From: Cenococcum geophilum 1.58
Taxonomy: Eukaryota > Ascomycota > Dothideomycetes > Gloniales > Gloniaceae
Assembly: GCA_001692895.1 (NCBI GenBank)
Contig: KV748223.1
Span: 682,001 to 746,000, forward strand
Direction of reading: 5' to 3'
Length of the DNA stretch: 64,000 nt
Position numbers and translations under genes: made by a program. Positions 34,055 to 45,100 of this stretch are shown in pieces. Within the stretch, counting starts at the first letter, position 1. Each line of letters opens with the position of its first letter. A model generated the notes under the pieces. It was not told where the DNA came from, ran no database searches, and was given only the letters and a program-made list of their open reading frames with translations.

Positions 34055-37000
34055 TATCCTATAAATAGAGGGCTATAGGTTTGGTTTGCTATAGTCTAGG
34101 TATAAGTGTAAGTATAATTTGTTAACTAACTCGTTAAATTATAGGCGATTATATAAGGACTAAGTCCTTTCTCTTATCATTATAAGCTTATACAACGAGC
34201 CTTAATTTCTTAAAGGCTTTATTAGTACTAGGGTGCTTAATCTTGTTAATAAAGCGTGAGTTAAATATACGGACGCCTTGCGGAACGTCTCTGTCCGTTA
34301 TAACCGTAAAGATGCCCTTTTTAAGTAGTCTGTTAATCTCTTTACGTTATAAGTCCGTAAAAGGGGATTCCTATACTAGAACTAATATATCTATAGGCGG
34401 AGATTGCCTTACGGATATGCCTGCGGAGGTTAGGTAATTCTCTATTATAGGGTTTTTAGTTATAGGGTGCTTTTAGGGGTATCCTTAACCACATTTTACA
34501 GCAGGTTTAGTGGGTTTAGTAGGTATACAGGGGACTTCTATAGTAGGCATAGGTGCTTCTAGTTTATCTAAAGGCAGGGGTATTTCTAGTTTATCTAGTT
34601 TAACGTTATAGGTGTTTTTGGACCAAAAATAGGGTTTTATAGACGTGCTTCTAAAGCTAGTTAGTCCGCTAGAAAGTTATACGCAGTATATCTCGTCTTC
34701 TACAGCTAGTAAACGGTAAGGTCCGGTCTAATTACTGCTTTTACGCTATATAAGGACTTCTGAATTAAGTAGGAGGTTATAAACTAAGGTTATATTTAGT
34801 CCGTTACGGTAATATAGAGCGCTATTAATAGCTTATTTAGCCCGTAATTTAACTATTTCGGCTATTGCCTTCCGTATTATAGCTACTTATTCTATAATAG
34901 ACGGAGCAGGAGGGTTTAGGTTGCCTATCCTTAAATAGGCTCTGTAAACTAAAAGGGTAGGTACTAGTCCGTTAGGGCCAGCGGTGTTATTAACGGCTTT
35001 TACGGCTATCTGTAAAGCTAGTTCCTTTTAGATATCCTTATACTCGTCCGTAATAATTTAGTAGGCTCTCTATAAAGCTAGGTAAGCTCGCTTAATAAGC
35101 CTAATAGACTAGTACGCCTTAACTAGAACGGCTTTTATTAAAATAGCTATGGCCGTAGCGTACTATTGGAATTCCTTACTAATAAAGTTCCTACTAGCGT
35201 TGTGGGTGATATACTTAGGGGGTCCAACGTATATATTAATCTAGTAGGTCCATAAAGTGTCCTAAGTATATTTTACGAATATATTTTACAACTAACGGGC
35301 GGCTTAGTAGCGGGTTGCCTCGTCAATTATATATAATACTAGGCTGCCGTTAATATACATAATATCTACGTACACTAAGTGGTTAAAATTAAGATCCTTA
35401 TAAAGGGTAAACTTAAATCAGCCTAGGGAACGTCCGTATTTCTGGCAAAAGGAGTAGTATTTAGTTAGGTAGTTAATTGCCTTCCTATTAACGTCGTTGT
35501 GTCTAGAGCGTTTAAGGACTCTATATAGCTTTTCGGCTAATAGGTGGCCAAAACAGCGGTATAGGTAGTGAATTTCAGTACTAGTAAGGTAGCACGGGTT
35601 ATAGTTAAAAGATTTCTAAGTATAGGTCTATAACGTCTCTCCCTATATAAGGAACGGGTGTCTAAATCGTCATATAATTAATAGGGTGATATACTTACTT
35701 CCTAGGGCAGTTACGGGGCCAATTACGGTGTCCGTAATATTATTGTAGTAAACCTATAACCTATCTATATCCGCAAGACAGAGTAGAAAAGGGGTATCCG
35801 CTTTTACTACGTAAAAGTTAACTAGGCTAATTAGGGTCTTAACTACTACTAATCTAATTAATATAGTTAAGCCGATGCCAAATTAGACGTTTACGGCCCC
35901 AGTTTATATAGTATTAATATCCGTATTATTATTTACGGTGGTCTTATATATAAGGTACTGTCCGTAACCTATAATAAACTTCTTAGAGGCACCTATATTA
36001 ATTATAACGCTATAGAATTCTTTAGGGGTATAGCGTTTTATAGTAATATATATAAATAGGTCTTGTTTATAGTCCGTAACGTCTATAACGGGTCTAATAG
36101 GTGTGCTTATAAGTTGGTTTTTGGGTGCGATTAAGTATATAAAGGAGTAGTCGGCTAATACGGTCGTAATATTAAAGGCTTAGCCGTCTGTAAATGGTTT
36201 AAAAGTAGTTAGGAACGTCTCTAAGGTCTCCTATTCCTAAGTATCTAAGTTAAAGTCGATTATAAGGGCTTCTATTAACTCGTTAAGAGACTCCTCTACT
36301 TTCTCTCCTTTATAATCTAAGATAAACTGGTTAATCTAGCTATTAAATCTCTTCTTAGACTTATTATGTTCTTCCTAGGTATGCCTTATAAACTAATATC
36401 CTTCCTTACCGCACATAAAGCACTTCTGGCTAGTTTATCTATAGGGGTATACTTTTATACAGGAGTTGCTGCGGGGGTTATAGGTAGGACTTAGTCGGTA
36501 CGGGTACTGCTAGCGGTAGCGGCGGTCCGTAAAGTAGGCATCTAAGTTAGTTTACAAGTTTTATAGGTCTGTAATAAAGGCTTAAGTACTACCTAGCGGG
36601 TTTAAGACTTTATACGTTATAATAAAGGACCGTAAATTATTAATAAGGCTAGTTAAGGTATCTGCAGGCTTATAATAGGTATATTTATAGGGCTCTACTT
36701 CCTAGCAAGCCGTAATAAGTTTATTATACAGGAAGTCGTCTATTTAAAGCTTAATATTAAGGCCGTGTTATAAGTGCCAAAGGTCTTTAATAAGAATTTG
36801 CAGGCACTCTGTAGTCAATTTTCGGTATTCTTATTAATTACAGTCCGTAACTTAATCGCATTCTATTAGGTTAGGATATTACGCTTATATTCTAGCCCTT
36901 TAAAGTAGTTACGTATAGCTTTATATAGCTTATTAAAGGGAACACCAAGGGGGTTGCTCTTAAGGTTAGTATAATAGTAGTTAAGGGCTAGGCCGCGCAG

Positions 37001-38085
37001 TATAGTAAAATAGGCTTAGTTAAATTCCTGTTTAGGAATATTAGCCTTCTAACAGAGGTCCGTAAAGATAGCTAGTTTAAAGTTAAAGTTATCGTTTTTA
37101 CTACTATACTTAGATTCGTTAGTATAGAGCTTAGCTAGGTTAGCTAGCTCCTTACCGTAGGTCTTTACTTAGGTAGTTTACGGATCTATAACTTAAGTAA
37201 CGAAAGGGTTTTAGTCCATATTTTGGTTTATAGGGGTATTACGGTCCGTAACTTAAGTACTAGGTATACTTTGGCCCGTAAGATTAATTCTAAGATCTCT
37301 TTAGTCTATAGGACGAATTTAGTTAAATAGGTCGTCTATAAGACCGGAGATCCTATTAAGTTTAAAAGAGGTAAAGAGTCTGCTAGTTTTAATATGATCT
37401 AAGATCTGCTCTTTAGTCTATTCCGTTTAGTCCTCCTTATATAGTATGTTATACAGAGACCGTGCAATAGTAACTCGTTTATCCTTTTTAACCTATACAC
37501 CTTGGTAATGTAAGAGGGTTTATAGGTTGTGGGTAGCTATAAGGTTGTAAGCCTTAAAGATAGCTTCCGTAAAGTCCGCAAAGTCTTCCTTATATTATTC
37601 CTATAGATCGTCGTTTAGAAGCTTAAAGTATCCGTATTTAAGGATTTTAAAATTAATATAGTCATTAATAGTATTTGCAGACGTGAGGTCGACTCCTTAA
37701 CTCCACTTCTTTTGACCTTCGTTAATTTACTTGCTTATATCTGCCATATTATATAGCGTAGTATGTCTATATAAGCTGTAACGGGTGGTAGTAGCTTATA
37801 GCGGGTAGAGGAGGTCTTATAACGGTTTATAAAATCGATTAACGGGTCCGTAAAGGCGATTAACGGGTCCGTAGAGGTTTGTGGGAGGGGAGGGGGTTCT
37901 GTAAAGGTCTGTATTCGCGTTTATAAACTTCTAGTAAACCGTACTAAGACTTAAATAAGTATATAGAGATGGTGATATAGTCCGTAATCCCCAACTTCCG
38001 ACCTTCTAGCAGGTCGTACTAGGATTTAAACAGGTAGTCGCTATTGTATATCGCTTAGGGGGAGGTGTCAAGTAATTGCTAATCT

Positions 38086-38104
38086 GTACGCGCTTACTGA
38101 TCAG
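38086..38104 (-). other. Candidate primer-binding site, copia family 2
   Basis: Directly after the 5' LTR the minus strand reads CTGATCAGTAAGCGCG, matching the CTGATYAGT start of the other copia-type elements. Confidence 0.5.
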
Positions 38105-38377
38105 TGTTTGTATTAACTTAATAATATAATTAAGTCATATCCAGGGGCACGAAATACGTATAGTATCGTATGCTCTTTTAGATGGTGGTGACTGTCTCTT
38201 ATATTAAAGCAGACTACGTAGTCTATATACTAATGCGACCTCCCCCCTAATTAGTTAGTGCTTTAGGAGTGCACCAGACGTGTAAGCGGGTGGTTAGTGC
38301 ACCGAACGCGTAAACACGTACTTGGAGTACCAAACGCGTAAGCACGCAGTTGGTATAATAGGTGCTGTAATTATACA
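38105..38377 (-). repeat. 5' LTR of copia family 2
   Basis: 273 bp. On plus it begins TGTTTGTATTAAC and ends GTAATTATACA, followed by the AAATC duplication. Confidence 0.9.
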
Positions 38378-38852
38378 AAATCTTTATATAAACCTTATAG
38401 AATTAGTAAACAAGGTATAAGAAAAAATAAAAAAGTACTATAACGCTAAGAGATTTAAGGGACTAGATCTTAAGGAGGGTGATAAAGTATAGCTACTATA
38501 CAAAATTTTTAAGAGTTAATAACTAAGTAAGAAATTAGACTATATTAGACTAGGACCTTTTAAAATTATATAGAGAATTTTACTAGTTATATTTAAGTTA
38601 AACNTACTAGCTAAGATAAAGATCTACCCTATATAGCATATTATAATACTAGAGCTAGTATATAAGAATATTAAGCTACTAATATATAAAGCAGATACGT
38701 ATAAAGGGCAAGAAAAAGATAAATAGTAAGTTTTTAAGATCGTTAATTATAAGGATATTAATAATAAAATATAGTATAAGGTTAAGTAGATAGGCTATAA
38801 TAAGGCTACCTAGGAACTATTATTAAATTTAAAAAATGCTATAGGAAAGGTA

Positions 38853-39408
38853 TCCCTTTGTGTGGCAAAACGGACTTTTCGTATTGGGCGCTTTGGGCGC
38901 TCCTGCCTAGGTTAGCATGCTGCAGGCACCCTAGCTAGTGTTATTTTATTAGCAAGCCTCACCAAAACGCGTTCAATATTGCGATGCCGATGAAATACTG
39001 CAGAAGGCCACCACTATAAACACGTATATATTTTTTTTTAAGGAAGTTGGGCAAAAGGTCGTGATATATAATGTCATGACTATAAGTTTCTGCCTTTTAT
39101 TAACCAGCTTTAGAGGCTTCAGAGCTGAAGACGCACGACTTTTTCTAGGTAGCATAAGAATAATATTTTACTAACAATTTAATGACCAAACAGACGGCGA
39201 CAATATTAAAGCCTTTTGATTAAATATTATAGGCTTCCTGGCCACGTTGCTGCTGTTAACCGCGGCGTCAAAAGCGTCAATGAGGCGCCAGTACAGCCGC
39301 ACTGACTAGAGGCTTTAACACCAAGCTCTATACGGTATAGAGCTTCTAGATTGGCTTATGAGGCGTGCATATACGAAAAGTTCATAAAAAAGTTGCCACA
39401 CGAAGGGA
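38853..39408. mobile_element. 556-bp TIR element (MITE-like)
   Basis: The left end reads TCCCTTTGTGTGGCAA and the reverse complement of the right end TCCCTTCGTGTGGCAA. An inner match, ACTTTTCGTAT, lies further in at both ends, giving an imperfect inverted repeat of about 35-45 bp. TA flanks each side, as expected for Tc1/mariner-type insertion, but the empty site in chromovirus B reads GGTATAGG, so a true TA duplication is not certain. The element is only mildly AT-shifted. A 60-codon minus frame at 38973-39155 ends inside it; I do not recognise its product and treat it as doubtful. Confidence 0.82.
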
Positions 39409-40310
39409 TAGGAGTATTAAAAAAACGGGTTAGGTAATATTAAAAAGGAGCTAAAGATAAAGGAATTAGCTAAAGGCAATAGACAAGCCAGATTATCTAA
39501 AGGATCCACTACTAGCGTATAAGCTATTTCCGCCTCTTCTTAATAGAAATCCTTTTTAGCCTTATTAGCCTTAAGTTTAGATAGACCTTACTCTACTAAG
39601 CAAAGCTCTTATTATGCGATGCGCTACCTATACCTGCGGTATAGGCTGGAGAGCTTATAAGGCATTCCAACCGGCAGCCCGTCCAGTTGCGAGACACTAC
39701 TGCTACCTTTTTAGTAGTTTGTATGGTCAAGTGGGTTAAGCTTAGGCATAATAGCTCTTTTAAACGCACCTTTTTATATACCTTCGCTAAATAGCTTAAG
39801 CGAGTATAAGCATCTAGTTAAGCTTTTAGAGCCTAAGACGCCTTATTAGAATAACGCTAAACCTTAGTAAGGGCCTTAGCTAGCTTACTCTCTAGTTTTT
39901 CGGCCGCTATTAATACGCGCAACCCTAAAGGAGATTAGATAAGGAACTAGACGGTTATAAAGAATAATAAGACACGTATATTTAGCGTTAGAGATAGATT
40001 AAACATTATAAAACGATCGTATATTTGCTTATATACACTTAGTATAAAAAGAAGGTTAGTAACTAAATAGAGCTACAATCGCAATATATATTAACTTCTT
40101 TTCCGCATAATAAGAATAGGATAGTATAACTTTACTAAGCTATAAAATAAACGTCACTAGCCAGTTATAATAATTAAACATAAAAGATCTAATAGGAGGT
40201 ATTAGGAATAATAAAGGTCACCAAATTAAAGATAGAAATGCTATACCTCTAATAGACAACTTAGAGATAGGAGATATCTTTAAAGATAAAGATAAAGAGG
40301 AGGGGGATAG
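39409..40310 (+). other. Chromovirus A region between chromodomain and 3' LTR
   Basis: About 900 bp that parallels 50876-51650 of chromovirus B. No domain is recognised. It ends with the purine tract before the LTR. A 141-bp insertion is listed separately. Confidence 0.6.
39603..39759. mobile_element. 141-bp insertion with short TIR and 7-8 bp duplication
   Basis: Present in chromovirus A at about 39611-39751 and absent from B (about 51075). It is flanked by AAGCTCTT and TAGCTCTT, an 8-bp direct repeat with one mismatch, and bounded by ATTATGC and GCATAA. It is GC-richer than its surroundings. An 8-bp duplication would suit a hAT-type MITE, but the inverted repeats are very short. Confidence 0.6.
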
Positions 40311-40730
40311 TATTACAGACCTTATATCAGCAGTAGTATAACTACTAAAAATAGATATAAACGGGTTAGTTAAAATAGTATAGAAGGCGCTAGAACTAAT
40401 TAAGCTATAGGATAAAAGGTAGCTAAGTTATATAGCTAGTTACGTTATAAGTTCAGAATATAGGAATATAAAAACGTGGGAACGCGATATACTAACGTAC
40501 TAACGTACTAATGTACTAAACTCTTTACTATAGGGAGGAGTTATATATTTAAGGACATACGGTCTTTATAGATAGTTTCTTTTCTTTATAATAAATCTTA
40601 GAATATAATTAGAGTTAATCTATTAGGCAACCACTCCACTAGTTATTATTACATTATTGACTTCTTATTTACCTATATACCTAGCCCGTTAATAAGTCTG
40701 CCGTAGTATTTCCTATAAGGCCTCGTTACA
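40311..40730 (+). repeat. Chromovirus LTR shared by A (3') and B (5')
   Basis: 420 bp, from TATTACAGACC (TG to TA by RIP) to GGCCTCGTTACA. On its left is the end of element A with a purine tract. On its right, sequence matching A position about 27766 begins abruptly, so element B lacks its 5' internal part. Confidence 0.9.
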
Positions 40731-41920
40731 CCTGTAAATAAAGTTATAATATTTAGATTAATATAATAAAGATTTAAACTTAAGGATAAAGATAAGTTAA
40801 GAGTTAACCTAAAGCACCTAGTATATTATACGCTATTATTGATTATATATATAGATAATATATATAATATACGCAAAAATCTAAAAGAAAAAAAATGGAA
40901 ATACTTTATAAGGATATATTAGGCGCTAGATAAGTAATAGTATAAAAATACTAAGTATATACACGAATCGTATTTAGTAAAAGTTTAGGAGTTAAAAGAC
41001 TTAATACTTTAACTAGAAAGATTTCTTATAAAAGAATACCTAGATAAATAATAGTAGTGGGAATACCTAGAGAATATGTATTTATAGTATATTAAAGATA
41101 AAAAGCAAACTAGATATTAGCTAAAGAGCGAGCTAAATATAATAGGATTAAGTAGCTAATAGTTAGGAAAGTAGAGGCCTATAAAACTAAAGGGAGCTAG
41201 TAGTAAAGCCTTAAACCCTTAAAAGAATTTAAGAATAACACCTAAATTTATAAGTTACTTAGTAAGATTAACAGTTTAAAGCGCTAATAGATAGTGGAGT
41301 AATAAGAAACCATATCTTACTAATAGCAGTTAAGAGAATGGGATTGCCTTATAGATAAAAAGAGTAACCTTACCTATTAGTTATAATTTTAGGAGATCTA
41401 ATAGCCTATAAAGGAGGTATTATTAATCTTAAAATAGGACCTATTTAGATAACTATTAAAGGAAGATAAATTAAGATGTTTTTTAATATCCTACCATTAG
41501 AACGAGATAAGGCAGTATTAGGTATACCTTAGTTATAGAAATATAATCTAAAGATTAATTAGGTTATAGGTTAGGTTAATATTAAAGATACTTAACGCTG
41601 TAAAATATAATAATAAACTAAGTTAGTATAGTACTAAGTTAAAGCGATATATAAAGATATTAAGTAAGGCTTAAGTTATATACTAAAGAGATACTATAAG
41701 TATGGCAAAAAACTATAGAGCCTAAAAAGTAAAAGGTTATTAAAGTATATAGTATAGAACTATAAAATAGAGTTAAAACTAAGAATAAGTCTAAGGTTTT
41801 TCCTAACCTATAAGCTTACTTAAAAGGAGTTAAGAGTACTTAAAGAGTTTATTTAGGAGAACTTATAGAAGGGATATATTAGACTATTATAGTTATTAGT
41901 AAAATATCTAGTATTATATA

Positions 41921-42128
41921 TGTCGGGAATAAGGCAAGTTGCCGCCACGTACGGCAAACTGCCGTCACGTAATGGCAAGTTGCCATCACGTGTCGCCGCG
42001 GTACTAGCGTAGCGAGGAGCCTTAAGTTCCTCGCCCTCCCTTATTCCAATCAATAAGCTTTATTAACTAACATTACTATAACCCTACTTAAGTAGTTGTT
42101 ATTGGTAAGTCACCCTATATAACTAACA
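41921..42128 (+). repeat. 5' LTR of copia family 1, copy 2
   Basis: 208 bp, holding CGGCAAACTGCCGTCACGTAA and GTCGCCGCGG. A minus-strand open frame 41853-42053 overlaps it by chance. Confidence 0.92.
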
Positions 42129-42148
42129 CTAATTAATAGTTGAATACA
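42129..42148 (+). other. Candidate primer-binding site, copia copy 2
   Basis: CTAATTAATAGTTGAATACA follows the 5' LTR. It is a C-to-T/G-to-A altered form of CTGATTAGTGGTTAA in copy 1. Confidence 0.45.
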
Positions 42149-45100
42149 CAGTTAACCACAAAGCAGCTAGGTTTTTAAATAAAAGAGACAGTCTTATATA
42201 GGGGTGCTATATGCGCTTATATGGAATGGATCCCGGCGATACTATACTACCTTAGACTTACGGAAAACTAGTAATAGAAGTATTACTAAGTACTAGGAGA
42301 TACCAAGTTGCGTCTATTACGTAGAACAACCGCGTTTACGAAGATTTGGTTAAGTACTTTAGGTTAGAAGTGTCACTAAACCTAGGGTCCTAAGTTAACG
42401 TCCAAAACGCGTTAAACGACGTCTAAAACGCGTTAAACAACATCTTAAATTGCCTACCTCTTGACAGCAAACCTACAAGATCCTATAAAACCGAAAATCT
42501 TACCTACCTTCAACGTATAACACCCCGTTAATTCTACACCTACTATAACGTTAACCTACCTAAAGAAGTATAAGGAAGATATTAACCTAAAGATATAGAA
42601 CAAAGCCATAATTAACCTTACAAACGCTAATAAACAAGACTTAAATGGATTTTTATTATACCGTATAGTATATTACAAGGACAGTAAATATAACGATACC
42701 GCGCTATAGAAATATATAAAGGAGGACTTTATTAGATGGACAAAGGAAATATAGGCCCCCGTAAACAAGGATATCATATAAAACTTCCGTAACTTCCTTC
42801 GGAAGAATAGAGTATTTATCCCTAAGGACGGGGGTACTATTAAAGACAACATTTAGGAGCAGGTTATTAACGCAAAAGAAGAGTATAAATAGACTCTATA
42901 AGAGATTAAGCACCAACTACGCACTATAAGGAAGCTTAACTTACAATAGAACTTAAGTAATATACCTCTAGAGATAAACCTACCTCCGCCTTTAACTCCT
43001 CTATATCCAATTTAACCTATAACCTTAACATTAGATACTACACCCCAATAAGAGCAGGCATAGGATCCCATTACTTTATAATTTAATAACCTTCGGACTC
43101 CACCAACTAGACCTACGTCCCTACTATAGCCTACAATACAACTCCCACCTCCTCTACCTTAATCTTAAATTGGAGGTAGTTTAAAATTGCTTACAGAGCT
43201 TACAAAGCTCTACTTAGATTAGGAGAAGAAGTTTAGTAGGAAATTATATAATGTTCTTAATTTAAAACTATATATCTTCTATAACTGTTACTAGAAGGTA
43301 AGAATAGAGTCTAATTAATACTATAACGCCTATTCCGTTATACTTAAGGGCCAAGCTAGTACCTTCTATTATAATTATTTAGTAGAAAAAGGATATAATT
43401 TTAACCGCATAATATATATATTAAGATACTACTTTAAAACAGAAGAGAACAAGTAGCAGTATATATCAGAATAGAGAGAGACTACCTTCCTAAGGATTAT
43501 TACTATAAACCTAGGTATCCCTCAGCTTAATTATCTTTAAAAGCTCTTCAATTAACTTTAGACAATTTAGCGTAGTTTATCTGAATTATATTAAGAGGAT
43601 TTTAGCCTATATAATTAAGTCATTAGCGTATACTAAGGCGTTAAAGAATACAACCTTACTCTCTTTAATCCTGCAAATACTTATAAAGGAGTGTATGCTT
43701 AATTAAGATCTTCCATTAGCACCGCTCTACGCTCTTAAGAAGTACAACAATTTAACGCCTAACTCCAACCTACTTTAATTAACCCGCCTAGCCAATATAA
43801 TTATAATTAGACTGATTAAATATATAGTAGCTATAGTGGGCAATACGGCAGAGGGTATAATTAACAACTATAAGGCAAAGGTATAGGTCCTTATAGAGGT
43901 TTATTTTAAAGTAATCGCCAAAAGAAGTACTATATTTATAAGAAACCGAATTACTAGTTAACTAGGCATTCTCTTAATAAGCAAAAGGAGGCATATAATA
44001 AGTTTCGCTAGAGTATAAAAAACGTTAGAAATTGTAAGGCTATTATAGCTTACTTTTAAAGCTTCCTAGTTTAATACGAAGGCGTAGAAGATCTTAAGGG
44101 TAAGGTTAATAAGGCCGAACAGCTCCTTATAGATATAGAAATTAAGGACTACTCTCCTAACCAATACTTTACTAAGTATGGTAAGGTAAATAGCATATAA
44201 ACCGTTACTGTTCTTAATGACTAATCTACGCTCCATTCTATTATAAAGTTAGATATCTTTAATAAGCCAAGGGAAAGTTTCACGTTCTCCTTTAATAACA
44301 AATACTCGGCGAACGTCTTCTATGGTATTATACCAGATACTAGAGCCGCAGGAGTATCTATAGTAAGAGAACCTTAAGTTTAAGCCCTTTAGTAGCTTAA
44401 TAGCTCTATCTAGATTAACTATTTAACAGCAGGCCAACACACAATTCGTTTTAGCAAGGGTACTACGATCTCTCTTAATATAATTAGGGTCTAAACCCCC
44501 CTAGGGTACATCACTTTCCATATTATCCCTATAAATACCCTATTTCTATTTTGCATTAAAGATATAGACAAATTAGGCGTTAAGCTTAATAACCTTAAGA
44601 ATATACTTATTTAGGGAGATAATTAGGTGCCTATTATATGCAAGTAGGGTTACCCCTAGTTGCTCCTTTATTAACTAGAAAAGAGTATTACTTAAAGCCA
44701 CCTAACTAAGTTAGAGTTACGTTAACTACACCATTATTTTAGTCACCTATCCGTTTATTAATTACTTAGAGTTCTTTAGCAAGTAGGCTATAAAGTTAAG
44801 GTTAAGGCAATTAAGCACCTTATAAAGTACTACTATAACTACCAAATAAACTAGAAGTCCCCTGGCCGATTTAAGTTTACCCTTAAAAATAACTACAACT
44901 TTAACTTCTGTATTATTGTTAACGTTATATATCTTAGCGGCAAGCCAGTACTCTAAGTTATCAACTTCTTAACCTCCTTCTAAGCCGCACGTTTCTTAAA
45001 GGATATATTAGCTAGGAACGTATAGAATACCCTTTAACTATGCTAAATTAATATCTACCTAAAACCCCCTAATTAAATCGTCCACAACACAGGAAAGAAT

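Larger units (their letters stand above)
31562..38104 (-). pseudogene. Copia family 2 gag-pol, RIP-degraded
   Basis: Minus-strand polyprotein. Gag lies roughly 37750-36350, with a zinc knuckle near 36440-36395 that translates as QKCFMCGKEGY. The integrase C-terminal region (about 34800-34630) reads SEVLVWRKSSNWTGPYRLL and a PTSFRSTSVKPYF-like end, typical of fungal copia integrases. Reverse transcriptase/RNase H lies below 33015, where LFLADQTFADAK corresponds to the block after the catalytic YVDD (here decayed) at about 32760-32700. The 1-kb retroposon splits the pol frame. Many stops; not functional. The plus open frame 34243-34437 is an antisense shadow. Confidence 0.82.
31284..38382 (-). 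mobile_element. Full-length Ty1/copia retrotransposon (family 2), TSD AAATC
   Basis: Minus-strand element at 31289-38377 with 273-bp LTRs at 31289-31561 and 38105-38377 and a perfect 5-bp duplication AAATC. The LTRs differ at roughly ten positions by eye. The element interrupts the integrase of chromovirus A; chromovirus B (about 50400) shows the empty site. It carries one 1-kb retroposon (33016-34039). The octamer GTCCGTAA is strikingly frequent on the plus strand of this element. Confidence 0.92.
28280..38860 (+). pseudogene. Chromovirus A pol with chromodomain, RIP-degraded and interrupted
   Basis: On plus, in order: protease region FKVLINSRA (about 28310; LIDSGA expected). Reverse transcriptase (about 28960-29470) with LRLYINYKQLNNI, IFIKIDLR-AYY-IRIKEG and MVYLNIIIIYL, where YLDD has become YLNI. 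RNase H (about 29990-30290) ending TKGTKNIRADALSRKA. Integrase (about 30380-31280) with DFIIKLLKLRNP, VDKLTK-GYF and DRDLRF. After the copia insertion, the integrase C-terminus continues from 38383. A chromodomain at about 38725-38850 has the pattern V-KIVNYKDINN...YKVK-IGYNKAT-E. Chromodomains steer integration towards modified chromatin. Solo LTR and copia insertions split the frame. Confidence 0.88.
16823..40730 (+). mobile_element. Ty3/gypsy chromovirus A, with nested insertions
   Basis: A plus-strand Ty3/gypsy element. Its 420-bp 5' LTR is split by a LINE, and its 420-bp 3' LTR is 40311-40730. The ends are TGTTACGG and CGTTACA (RIP-altered in places), with a purine tract AAGAGGAGGGGG just before the 3' LTR. 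Internal domains in order: gag with zinc knuckle, protease, reverse transcriptase, RNase H, integrase and a terminal chromodomain. A LINE, a gag-only copia-type element, a solo LTR, a copia element and two small TIR-like insertions lie within it. No matching 5-bp duplication is seen between 16818-16822 and the sequence after 40730. Confidence 0.88.

Noticed and set aside
38973-39155. 60-codon minus frame as a transposase remnant in the 556-bp TIR element
   Set aside because: No transposase motif could be recognised and the element is too short to be autonomous; left as non-coding.
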